From positions 892,476,184 to 892,540,183 of the forward strand of contig CM062817.1 in the NCBI GenBank assembly GCA_031772625.1: a stretch of DNA of 64,000 nt, in the 5' to 3' direction. Of the stretch, positions 47,210 to 57,500 are shown one piece after another. This stretch comes from Pinus tabuliformis (taxonomy: Eukaryota > Streptophyta > Pinopsida > Pinales > Pinaceae). The position numbers and the translations under genes are program-made. Positions within the stretch are counted from its first letter, which is position 1; each line of letters opens with the position of its first letter. Under the pieces are notes generated by a model. It had not been told where the DNA came from. It saw only the letters and a list, made by a program, of their open reading frames with translations, and made no database searches.

Positions 47210-48240
47210 GAACTACCCATTGGTAGGAGTGATGCAGGTTTTGGGTGTAGCTTCATCAAAAGAGGATAATCCAAAGCGCGTTCAAAGAAAGAATCGATTG
47301 AACTATGTGAGTATATCAGTAAGTGGGAGGTAGGATATTTCTTTGATAGACAGTGGTGCTTCTCATAACTTCTTGAAGGAGAATGTAGGGAGGAAATTGG
47401 GTATGCATAGTATTCTAGTCATTAATTTCTTCAAGTCAATGAATTTTGAAGATATGAGAGTCATCAGGATGATTAGAGAAGTTCCAGTGAATTTCAAACA
47501 TTAGAATGGGAAGATTTAATTCTCCATTATTTCGTTGGATAATTATGATGTTGTATTGGGACAAGAGTTTCTCATTGGAGAGTAAGGTTTTCTGTACCAA
47601 ATTTGGAGCGATTTTTCATTGATTTAGGAGAAGAGTTTGTGATTGTTCTGACCATGCAGACCATTTTAGATGGTGATGCAAGGATGAAAATCGTTGGTGT
47701 GAAGGAGAGGCAACATGTTGATGAGATTGTGAGGAGGTTAGATCATGTGGCTTCTACTCTTCTATGACAGACAAAGTTGATGACTAATTTGGAAGAAACC
47801 GTTTCGTATCTTGCTAGGAGACTTGAAATGGTTGATGCTGAGACTTTAATGTTCGAGTATGTTGACTTTATTTAAATATATGATGATGAGGGTGAGTTGA
47901 TTGATGATGATGGAGCCAAAAGGATATCATGTGCAATCTGAGATGAGGTTCAGAAAGATGAGCCTTGGTATAGTGGAGTAGGAGGTTGGAATGAGGATTA
48001 AGAGTTGGAGAGATTGTTTGGATGAAGTGAGGGTAGGATGGGTTCCTATTCCCCTTTGTTGAGATACATTGAAGAAAATTATGGAGTGTTCATTCTAGGA
48101 GAAGGAGGACCATTTCCAGTATCAATTAGAGCATTTTGGAGAGAGTAGGTTACATATTTAGGTGGTAGAGTTGAAGTGTGGAGAGGTAGTCCCCAAGGTA
48201 AGCCCACTTCATCTTATTTTTGAGTATATTGGATATGGGT
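47210..48240 (+). pseudogene. gypsy protease and downstream pol remnant
   Basis: Downstream of the triplication the plus strand encodes SLIDSGASHNFLKENVGRKL, a retropepsin active site, then DNYDVVLGQEFLIGE, the flap/hydrophobic region, both typical of Ty3/gypsy protease. Stops at about 47,328, 47,503, 47,518 and 47,583 kill the frame. Further fragments (DEIVRRLDHVASTL, YIEENYGVF) extend to about 48,200 without a clear RT. Confidence 0.72.
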
Positions 48241-48379
48241 TCTTTATCAGTTTCTTAGTTTGATAAGTTTGATGAGTGTGGAGTTCCTAGCATGGGTACT
48301 TCTTGATGATTAGATTTGAGATTTGAGATGATGTGTATGTGTGGAGAAGTTCAGATGACATAGAGAGATGTGATGGTTT

Positions 48380-49414
48380 TTGTGTTGGCATTATGACACA
48401 GGCTTGGCGCTATGGCATAGGTGTGGCACAGGTGTTGTCCTTGATGGCAACTCACTCTGGTAACAGATCTCAGTTCAGGCTCTCAGAATGAAGGAAAAAT
48501 ATATATACGTAGGTTCATCGTGATCAAGCCGCGTATACACGCGGGTTAGACGTTCCAAAGTCGCATATGCGTATACACGCACTTTCACGCAAGGAAAAGC
48601 GTGTACATGTGGGAGAACTTATGTTTGGTCCGTGGTATTTAGTCCTTGGTATTTGAACCTATGGTTTTGGACCATAGTATCTCGTCAGATGTGTTGATTC
48701 CAAGTATTGGGTCCATGGTATTGGTTTGTTATGGTTTTGGACCATGGTATTGTGAAAGGCCTAAGATTATAAAAGAGGAAGGAGATCATTAGGCAAGGAT
48801 CATTTGATGAATTGAATATTTGAAGACGTGCAAGTGATTGGTTTGTTGGCTGGATCTAAATCAAGGAGGAACTTGGGCATTACAAGATAGATATGTTCTA
48901 TTGATGGGTCGAGATCTCAAGGCTTGAATAGTAACATCTTTGTGTGATTTGATCTGTTATAATGGGCGCATAATTAGATCTATAAATCTGAAAATCTGAG
49001 TATAACTGAAGTCTGTTTAAGCGAATTGTCTTTTATAGATATATACGCAGGTTCCACTCTGCAAGAACTCGTATACACGCAGGTTCAGCAAGAGAAGAAA
49101 GCGTATACGCTGGTTGACCTTGATTTAGCTGCGTATGTATGCAGGTTTATACATAGTGAAGTAGCGTACATCTCTTGAAATATGTTTTAGCTGCTTCTGT
49201 GGATTACTACAGTATTCTGGGTTCAGCATTGGTGTCTGGTTACTAGTATTGTTTTCTGGTTATAGCATTCTGAGAAGTTATTGGTTGATTCAGTAGTTGT
49301 TTGTGGAAAGGAGATTGGTTGATGCACATATACTTGATGTTTGTTTGATATTCATGGATCCAGTCTGAAAATTGATGAAACGTGGTCCCTGGAAGAAAAG
49401 AGAAGGTTGTAGCC
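48380..49414. repeat. LTR-like fragment with GTATAC motif clusters
   Basis: Two clusters of the word (G)CGTATACACGC(G/A)GGTT and variants lie at 48,505-48,610 and 49,035-49,170. Repeats of GGACCATGGTATT / GGTCCATGGTATT fall between 48,630 and 48,755. No ORF is supported. Copia-like words (TGTTGTCCTTGATGGCAA near 48,432) suggest an old LTR cut by the insertion at 49,415. Neither end nor a partner was found. Confidence 0.4.
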
Positions 49415-49606
49415 TGTTGTGTCCTACAACAACCCCCCATTTCATATCATCTGTATTTACAAATAATCAACGTATGAAATGGGTCCCTTTTAGAAATTAA
49501 TTGGTATTAATGAATTTGTTCGAAAAAGCCATGATAATCAAATAAGTATGTAAAACGAAGCCTTTTTCGAATAACAATGTTACCAAAATAAAACAATCTT
49601 TTGTTA

Positions 49607-49935
49607 TTGCGATAAAGCGATCGCAAGATCGCATATCGCAATGACAAGAGAGACGCACTTAAACGGCACTTTGGCCTTTGCCGATGCGATATCGTTATCG
49701 GCAATCGGCGGTATTCATGGCATACACAAAAAAGAGCACATATCTCACACCTCGATGCGACGCTATATCGGCGATCGGCTATCGGCACTGCCTCTTATGA
49801 GAAAACGCGTTAAGTTATAAACCCCGACCCGATGCGATATCGCTATCGGCCGTCGGAGGTATCCCATGCATTTTTATAAGGCGCCCAACTCTCCCCCCAT
49901 GCGATGCGACATTGTTCATCGGTAATCGGCATTTT
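49607..49935 (+). promoter_or_regulatory. CG-rich dyad repeats in U3
   Basis: A self-complementary stretch (GCGATCGCAAGATCGC near 49,617) is followed by four degenerate copies of CGATGCGATATCG...TATCGGC...ATCGGC starting near 49,681, 49,753, 49,830 and 49,903 (spacing 72-77 bp). The region stands out by its CG content in AT-rich surroundings and lies about 350-650 bp upstream of the TATA box, suiting an enhancer. The same array recurs at 61,861-62,189. Confidence 0.7.
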
Positions 49936-50250
49936 CAAAAAGTGATTGTTTTAAGCTTTAAAGTTATATTTAAATCCGGTTGATAAGGTGCAGATTTCAA
50001 AATGCCGTTAAATGCAGGGATAAGGTAATGCATGCGTATTTAATAACCTTGCCCCTTCGATTAACGAATACTTGCGTCTAAGGCATATCATATCTGTTGC
50101 ACGCGTTGGGTGGTCATTCAACTGAATAACAGCGTAAAGGTCATTTAATGGGTAGCAAGCCTTAAAATCACCATTAATGCATATCCAATCTCTTACCAGT
50201 GATTGGATCCGCAGCCATTTTTTGAAGATTAATAGCGCCACGCTTCAAGT

Positions 50251-50260
50251 GATATATACC
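50251..50260 (+). promoter_or_regulatory. TATA box of the LTR promoter
   Basis: GATATATACC lies about 96 bp before the LTR ORF's ATG, downstream of the CG-rich repeats. If used, U3 is about 0.87 kb and the ORF is in R/U5. It is conserved at 62,505 in the second LTR. Confidence 0.55.
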
Positions 50261-50348
50261 TTTCCAATTATGCTTTGTCTTCATTATTCCTCGTGTTACG
50301 ATTTCTCTCGCACTTGTGTAGAGTTCGTTTGTTGAAGAAAGCCTGAAC

Positions 50349-52865
50349 ATGATGGGGAAGAAAAATAAGAGGAGTTCTGGTTCTACTACAACATCTGTTG
50401 CAGGTCAAGCTGCTCCAATTTCAAAGAAAGGCTTAATCTCGGACACTACGTGCGCTGGTCTTCATAGGACCACATGGCAAGGCACATATAATCTGTTGGA
50501 GGCCGAGCAACCAAAAGTGACAGTGAGAACGGCTAGTGTAGATGTATTAAGGAAGTCTGATGCAACGCTCAAAGACTTGGCCGACTCCTTTTTACACAGA
50601 ATAGCGGCCAGAGAGCAGGTTCTCCCTTACATAGACGTGGTGCGCTGGGCAATCGAAGAAATCCCCATCACTGATAGAACTTTCCATACAAGGGACGAAA
50701 GGATTTTCGGGTCATTCAAGCCTGATGACCTGAGGCGAATGTATCATCTGCCTGAATCGGAGCTAGTCTACAACAGAACCTTCGTGGAGAAATTCGCAAA
50801 AGAAAATGAATCACCATCCAAACCCCTCCGAGATTGGAGGCAGAACCCAGCCAAGCACAAGCATGAAAGTTCGGGTAAGTACTCCAATGTTTCTTTGGCT
50901 TCTCCCTATTGCTATGCGGGGATTATGATGTGTAGATTGTGGGGATTACAGGACTCTGTTAATATCAATATTGACATGGTTCCCCTAATGGAAGCGGCTA
51001 TCAATTCTATAATCATGGACTGGGCCACTATTATTTCTGATAAATTGGTCGTAGCTGTTCGTGAATTCAGAAACAAAACTATAGTCTCCGAAAGGAAAAT
51101 CCCTCCATTCTATTATTCTGCTTACATTATGGATACCCTGTGTCTTAATTCTGAGTTTCCTGTCCTCGGTTGGAGATGGACCACCCAGGATCCAACACCC
51201 ATTCATTTATACCATCAGAAATTGTGGAAGTCCTCTTACAAGGACCACTTGTACCAAATTTGTAATGGTTTCATGGCCCCCATTTACTATTCTATTTTTG
51301 ACAGACCCATTTCCAGAATTTCTTATGAAGCCTCTTTTGACTTACCTGCCGTAGCGAGTTGGTTTGGGGAAGAGTATTTCTCCTATATCAGAGTTTTTGG
51401 GAGTAAGGCTAGGCCACATGTCCTCCCTTTGTATATCCCAGACAAGCTGTTAGCCCGGGAAATCTGCTACCAGATTATGGCTGACAGTGTCACACAAACT
51501 CTCAAAGAAGAGAAGAAGAAAGGTTGGCCCTCTTTTCCTTTAAGAATTGGGGTTTTTACTCTGCTTAATTACAAGCATGCAGAAAAAGAAGCAGCAAAAA
51601 TCCAAGCTTTATCCCTGGCCACTCTCCCAAGCAGACTCTATGATCCAAAGAAAACTGTCTACATTGCCCTAGAACAAGCAAAATTAACAAAAGTTGATCA
51701 TCAAGAGGATATATTTGATGACTTGTTCGTAGGTGCCGAGACAATAAGCCAAGTCAAACAGCTTGCCATAATGAAATACAACGATGAGGCGTTGACTGAG
51801 TTTAATAAACTTAGGGAGCAGAGGTTGCAAACTCTGCCCCTAGAGTTATTATCCACAACCCCAGCGGCTTCCTCAAGCGAGCCTGGTCGGCAACAGATAC
51901 ATTCACCTCCTGTTACAACTAAAGAACAGGATAAACAACAGGAGGAAAGACAGAAAAAGCTGCAGGCTGAGAAGCAGAAAAAAGAGCAAGCAGAGAGGCA
52001 GAAAAAGGAGCAGATAGAAAGGCAGCAAAAGGCACAGAGGGAAGAAGAGCAGAGGAAGAAGAAGGAAGAAGAGAGATTAAAGAAAGAACTAGCAGATAGG
52101 CAGAAAAAGGAATTGGAGGAGCAGCAGCGGAAAACGCAAGAGGAGCAGCAGGGAAAATCACTTGAAGAACAACAGAAGTTAGAACAAGAGAAAGAACGGA
52201 GCAAAGCCCATAAGCAATCTTCCATTGATCTTGAATTGATTAAACAATGGAATCAATTCGATTCCATTATCAGTGGTAAGGAAGGCTCCAAAGACACAGG
52301 CTCCTCTAAAACAAGCGATGCGCCCGATATCACTTCTTCTCAGGTTCTAGGAGGAACCAGTGGCCCACCCATTTCACAGGATGTTGAGATCATCAATAAA
52401 GACCCTTCCGATCAAATTGTTCTCCAGGTGGAAGAAATTCCTCCCCTGGATATTTTCTACAGCCCAAAGCATCGAGCCGTTATTAAGCGCTCTAAGAAAA
52501 GACGAAGGCTTGATCAACCTTCTATCTTGCCTGAGCAAACAGTCACGGGCAATATGGTCTGGAAGGAGGATTTAGATCCCTCCGATGATCTAACTAAACT
52601 ATCTCAATTCGCAGGAGCTTATTCTGCAGCAACCATCGACAAAGCATCGGAGGTAAGTCTTCTGTTGAAGACTAAAGATCATGAAATATATGCATTGCAG
52701 GCAGAGATGATTGAAGCGAAAAATAAAGCAGCACAGGTGGAAGAGCAGTTGCTGGCTCAACAGCAGGAAAACAATTTGTTAACCCAGCAACTGCAAATTG
52801 AAAGACAGAGGACAAACCAAAGTGAAGCACAGAAGGCAAAAGAATTGTCAGAAGCATTGTCATAG
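50349..52865 (+). CDS. LTR-encoded accessory protein, unknown (838 codons)
   Basis: ATG 50,349 is immediately followed by a second ATG; stop is TAG 52,863. The product begins with basic MMGKKNKRSS. Residues ~30-500 form a folded-looking domain with FKPDDLRRMYHLPESELVYN, YSAYIMDTLCLN and an aromatic middle. Residues ~524-625 are a Lys/Glu/Gln-rich coiled coil (ERQKKLQAEKQKKEQ type). Residues ~706-722 contain a nuclear-localisation-like KRSKKRRR. A second coiled coil runs from ~770 into the stop. No enzyme motif is recognised. Tat/Ogre elements are known to carry an extra ORF before gag; this may be its counterpart, but here it lies in the LTR. A second copy begins at 62,603. Confidence 0.75.
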   Translation: MMGKKNKRSSGSTTTSVAGQAAPISKKGLISDTTCAGLHRTTWQGTYNLLEAEQPKVTVRTASVDVLRKSDATLKDLADSFLHRIAAREQVLPYIDVVRWAIEEIPITDRTFHTRDERIFGSFKPDDLRRMYHLPESELVYNRTFVEKFAKENESPSKPLRDWRQNPAKHKHESSGKYSNVSLASPYCYAGIMMCRLWGLQDSVNINIDMVPLMEAAINSIIMDWATIISDKLVVAVREFRNKTIVSERKIPPFYYSAYIMDTLCLNSEFPVLGWRWTTQDPTPIHLYHQKLWKSSYKDHLYQICNGFMAPIYYSIFDRPISRISYEASFDLPAVASWFGEEYFSYIRVFGSKARPHVLPLYIPDKLLAREICYQIMADSVTQTLKEEKKKGWPSFPLRIGVFTLLNYKHAEKEAAKIQALSLATLPSRLYDPKKTVYIALEQAKLTKVDHQEDIFDDLFVGAETISQVKQLAIMKYNDEALTEFNKLREQRLQTLPLELLSTTPAASSSEPGRQQIHSPPVTTKEQDKQQEERQKKLQAEKQKKEQAERQKKEQIERQQKAQREEEQRKKKEEERLKKELADRQKKELEEQQRKTQEEQQGKSLEEQQKLEQEKERSKAHKQSSIDLELIKQWNQFDSIISGKEGSKDTGSSKTSDAPDITSSQVLGGTSGPPISQDVEIINKDPSDQIVLQVEEIPPLDIFYSPKHRAVIKRSKKRRRLDQPSILPEQTVTGNMVWKEDLDPSDDLTKLSQFAGAYSAATIDKASEVSLLLKTKDHEIYALQAEMIEAKNKAAQVEEQLLAQQQENNLLTQQLQIERQRTNQSEAQKAKELSEALS

Positions 52866-53648
52866 TTGAAAGCATCAAATGAGCTGATGATGCAATCGAA
52901 AGATGAGCGAATAGCTCAACTATCAGCACAGATCGAAGGCATCAAGAGCACACAGAACGTAAAAAATTTCAGAGCAGAGGCAACTCAAATAAATAGCGCA
53001 TTACTGTCTCAGATCAGACTTCTATGTCAACAACTTGCTAAGGCGGAGTCATTATGCGAAATATCGACAACAGTGTGTAAGCAAATAGACAGGGCCAGAA
53101 ATGAGCTAGATCAGGCCGAAGATGCCATATCCGAATATGTTGAGTGGCAAGACACTCCAGAAGGGAAAGCGGCGAATTTGTCCCAAATCCATGAAACGTA
53201 TAAGGACATACTCTTCACTGAATGGAATACTCAGGTAATGAAGGCAGAAAGGGCGGCTTCCAGGTGTAAAATAATTACCAACAACATGACCGACTTAGTC
53301 AATGATACACTTTATCTGGCAAATATGATCTCTAAGTGCACTCCTGGAAGTATAACACCAGCAGATATGCTCGAACAAGCAAGTTATCCTGGCTTAGAGG
53401 AACAGAGGAAGTTAATTACTGGAGTAAATACTTTAACCTCTGACGCATATTGGCTCTTTCTAGTCAAGCCACATACTCAAAGATCCGCTCTCAAGTATTT
53501 AACGGATGCCCTCGGATGCCTCATCCCCGACATTCAAGATGCTACTTATGATGCTCAGCTGACTTCGCGTCTCAACACTCCACCAGAAGTAGAGCCAATG
53601 CTGGCGATATGTGAGCTAAGGAGTAAAGGAAAAGAACCCACCGAATGA
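52866..53648 (+). CDS. continuation of the LTR ORF after an in-frame TAG (260 codons)
   Basis: The frame continues directly after TAG 52,863-52,865 for 261 codons to TGA at 53,646-53,648, beginning LKASNELMMQSKDERIAQL, and the coiled-coil register appears to pass through the stop. The first ATG in this frame is at 52,890. So either one 1,099-codon protein was broken by a point change (a Gln codon CAG is one step from TAG), or TAG is read through, or two proteins are made. Residues ~90-260 are a helical domain with no recognised motif. The equivalent codon of the other LTR lies outside the window. Confidence 0.6.
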   Translation: MKASNELMMQSKDERIAQLSAQIEGIKSTQNVKNFRAEATQINSALLSQIRLLCQQLAKAESLCEISTTVCKQIDRARNELDQAEDAISEYVEWQDTPEGKAANLSQIHETYKDILFTEWNTQVMKAERAASRCKIITNNMTDLVNDTLYLANMISKCTPGSITPADMLEQASYPGLEEQRKLITGVNTLTSDAYWLFLVKPHTQRSALKYLTDALGCLIPDIQDATYDAQLTSRLNTPPEVEPMLAICELRSKGKEPTE

Positions 53649-54557
53649 AGCATTGCCGCCAACTGCCAGATCGCCAGGAAAATGGAAAAAACATTTATTG
53701 ATGCCAATTTAATAGCTTTTCAGTTGTTTAGATCTTTAGATTAGTATAGTATTTATAGACCCTTTCATTGTTTTGGAGAGGGTCGTAAAATTTTGTAATA
53801 AGACTTAAAGGCTGAAGTTTGCACTATTGTGCTTCAGTCTATATTCTTTTTGTGAAACTCGACCAATGGTTTTGAATTTTGATTAGAAGGCTGTTCTATA
53901 CAATTGCGCACGACTGTCTGTTGTTTGGAATGCTTTCCGATTGGAAGGAAGGACTGCGACATAGTGATTGATGTACTGGATTGATCGATCAGCTTACATG
54001 GTACTATTATCTGTATCTGTGTTCTTTCTGATTATATGAATTGCTGTGTTATTATCTTTGCTATTGTTGAATGCATGTATGCGATATAACAACGAATCGT
54101 CATTTCGCTTCACTATTGAATGTTTGTGTTGATTTGTTATCTCTTTCACTCATGCATGTATCAATGATATGAATGATTAAGCGTAGTAATTCGCTCTAAT
54201 CGCTCTGCATAACTAATTATGCAGAGCAATGTTTAAATGGTTCAAACGTCTATGCTTAAAGTGTTAGAGTCATTTATATGCCTGCCTTAAAGCACAGATC
54301 ATCAAACGCTACGCTTTGCCTAGTAATAAGTCCCGGGATCCGATTATAGTTATTACATTTTGTTTATAGTTTAGCTGTCCGCTCATTACCATCTTATCTC
54401 ATAAGTCATTCATCCATCCCATTCACTTATACTTCTTGGGAAACTGGTCCCATTATCCCCAGTCGGAACCACTATTCCAAACGGAAAAGGAGCTGCATTA
54501 AGGTCCGGACCGGGTGGTATCCCCTTTGTTGTGGCAGCGATTTTCGAGGCCTCAACA
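53649..54557 (+). other. noncoding 3' part of the LTR
   Basis: About 0.9 kb after the LTR ORF. Contains a possible polyadenylation word (TTGTAATAAGA near 53,790) followed by GT-rich sequence, and no convincing frame. Ends with CTCAACA before the primer site. Confidence 0.55.
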
Positions 54558-54561
54558 AAAT

Positions 54562-54578
54562 TGGCGCTAGAAGGAGGG
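54562..54578 (+). promoter_or_regulatory. primer binding site, tRNA-Asn type
   Basis: TGGCGCTAGAAGGAGGG is complementary over 17 bases to the 3' end of plant tRNA-Asn(GUU) (…CCCTCCTTCTAGCG plus CCA) as I recall that gene. It is placed 4 bp after the inferred LTR end and defines the 5' LTR boundary. Confidence 0.82.
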
Positions 54579-54589
54579 CCTGACTGTGA

Positions 54590-57500
54590 ATGGCAAGCCG
54601 ACCCAAATCGGCAAGTCATTCTAAGAGTAATTCTCCCTCCAAATCTCCTCGTTCTTCTCAATTACATACTGGTTCGCCAGCCTATAACCAAGAAGAAGAG
54701 GAATCTATCACCACTGCTCAATCCCATCATATCCTAGAACAACTAAGTCTTGAATCTCCTGAAGTTCAGTCTCTAATCCATAAACTTCAGAGCTTCTCGA
54801 TCTCACCACAGAAATCTGAGATATCAGAAAGCAGTGCGACTTCGCAGTTCAACCTCACTCATCCTCTTACCAGACTTCAGAGCGAAAAACTTGGTATTGA
54901 ACCTACTGAGTTTCCTTTACCCAAAAGGAAAAAGCCAAAGAAAAACACTGAAGGATCTGACAGTGGGGATTTTTCTTCCATATCATCCATTTCATCTCCT
55001 CATCTGCAAAGTCAACCACCCACCCCTCCATTACAAGTTGTTGTTCATCAGGGAACAGGAGCCTCAATATCCCAACCTATTCACTCTTCAATACCTCACC
55101 AAACATCTGGAACCCCGACAGTAGTGAGAACCACTGTCGCTAGCATAATGGCAGATCCATGGACTAGACCGGGTGCTGTCAACATGCCTGGACCATTACA
55201 TGATCTACCAGATGCTCCCGAAAAATGGCTGCCTAAATTTAATCCAGATAATGGAACCCAAGCCGAAGAACACATCAACAACTTCATGTTAGCAGTTAAT
55301 CTAAAAGGAGTGACAGAGCAAGATGTCGTAGTAAGACTGTTCCCTTATACTTTACAAGGATCAGCAGGATCCTGGTATTTTTCCTTACCCTCTGGTTCGA
55401 TTACCAGTTGGGTTACATGCCAAGAGCAGTTTCTCACCAAGTATGGAGACGACCGGTCCCTAGCAACTTTAATAAATGACCTCTCCAATTTGAGAATAGA
55501 GCACAGGGAACCAATAAAAGAATTTAATGCCAGATTTAATAAACTACTGAATAAGATCCCTACCGCTTCTAAACCAAGTGAGCAAATCCGAAGCGAATGG
55601 TACATCACTGCCCTACCCGCCAACATAGCTATCTTTGTGGACAGGGCTGGCAAACCTACCTTAGCTGAAAATATGAAAGAAGCACTTGCAGTTGAAAAGC
55701 GCATCAATGCTCTTGAAAAGAAAGCTGCTCTAGAAGATAGAAAAGCTAAAAAAGTCTCGTTTAAAGAAGATTCCAAGAGGAAAACCCCCAAGGACCCATA
55801 TGACATGGAAGGTTTACAGAAGGTCCTTAAAACATTGTCTAATGAAATGGTTGAGATTAAAAAGCAAGTGGCCGAAACTTCAAGCAAAAGACCATTTAGG
55901 ACTTTTAAGAAATCCGAATCAAAGCCACCTAATGTTATATCTAACGCCGATTCAGACCAAGAAGAAGAGGAAGAGGAAACACCTCCACAGACCGATGATG
56001 ATGAAGAAGTGGCTGAATGTCACGGAATGTGGGATTTTATACTCCCAAACTCTGATACTGAGAATGAAGAAGAAGCCTTCCCAGTTACTACTAGAAGTAA
56101 AATTGCTTCTGAACTCCCCCAGGCAACTTCAAAGAAGAGGAGCACAGGCGCTACTACAGCAAAAGAAAAAGTTCCCCTAAAGAAGTCACCTGTGGTAGTT
56201 CCTTCAAATCAGCCTTCAACTTCTAGTTCTCCTTCAACATCCAAGACTCTAGTAGTATCTGATTCCATGGAATATAACATTGTTGATGATATGAAGAAAA
56301 CCAAGGCAAATATAACCATGTTTGAACTCAGTAAACTGAAGCATCAGCAAAAGCTACTTCTTAAAGAGTTAAATGCTGTTCCCTCTATTCCCCTTCCCAG
56401 TGCAAGAGCTGCTAACGATTCAGGCCAGCCTCCTGCAGGCATGGTTGAAATTACCGATTCAGTCTTGATCGGAGATAAATCAAATTCTCACACTCCACCC
56501 TTCCTGCTTACTTATGAGATTTATAATAGAAACCTACACAACTGTTTAATAGATTCAGGGGCCTCATCTAATATAATGCCAGCTTCAGTTTGTTCTAAGC
56601 TGAACATTGAACCCCAGAAATCTGCAATTCATATTGTACAGTTGGATAGAACTAAAGTGCAGGTGGTGGGAGAAATTAATTCTGTAACCATCAGGTTGTC
56701 AGCCGACCCCAGAATTGTCCAGAGAATTGACATCTTAATCGCTGACATACCCGAATTTTATGGTTTAATATTGAGCAGAGATTGGTCCGAAAAATTGCAT
56801 GGGTATATCTCTACAGATTGGTCACACATGTGGCTTCCCTACAAGGGAAAGCCAAATCAGATAAGGATCGATCGTGAGAAACATATGACCCACACAGTTA
56901 CTGAATTCGAGCAAGAAAACCAGCCTGTCGCATTCAATAATAACATTTTGGGGAATTATTCAGCAGAATCATTCTTTGGCAACTTTGTTGCCCAACCATC
57001 TCCTTTTTCAGTCAATCATTTTACATCTCAAATAGAAAATTTTTCACAAACTGATAGGTCCAGATGTTTTAATGATGCTGAGGAAAATGTAGATACTTTT
57101 GTTAATATTCCTTTATTTTGGTCTCTGTATTTTGATGGCTCTAAGTCCCCTGAAGGTTCAGGAGCTGGATGTATATTGGTTAGTCCGCAAGGAGAAAAGA
57201 CAATGTTGTCTTGTAGGTTAGAGTTTGAGTGCACTAATAATACAGCCGAATATGAGGCTTTAATCCAAGGATTATATAAAGCAATCGGCTTGAAGGTACA
57301 ACATCTAAAGGTATTCAGCGATTCGGAGATCATTGTCAAACAGGTTAGAAATGCAATTCATTGCCTTTCGACTCACCTTAAACATTACCAATCGCTCGTT
57401 CAGGAGCTTACCTCACACTTTCTTGCATTCAACATTTCTTCTATACCTCGATCTCAAAATGCAGCCGCAGATTTGCTAGCCAATGTAGCTTCAAAGCTTC

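Larger units (their letters stand above)
49415..54557 (+). repeat. 5' LTR, about 5.1 kb, containing an ORF
   Basis: Starts TGTTGTGTCC and ends CTCAACA, short inverted ends TGTTG/CAACA. It is followed after four bases by the primer site. It includes CG-rich subrepeats (49,607-49,935), a TATA box (50,251), a ~1,100-codon frame (50,349-53,648) and about 0.9 kb of noncoding DNA. The right end is inferred from the PBS and inverted ends, because the second LTR copy leaves the window before that point. Confidence 0.8.

Noticed and set aside
51701..52225. Antisense Cys/Ser-rich open frame opposite the LTR ORF
   Set aside because: It is the reverse reading of the Lys/Glu/Gln coiled-coil codons, which yields Cys, Ser and Phe runs without stops. 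The sense frame explains it.
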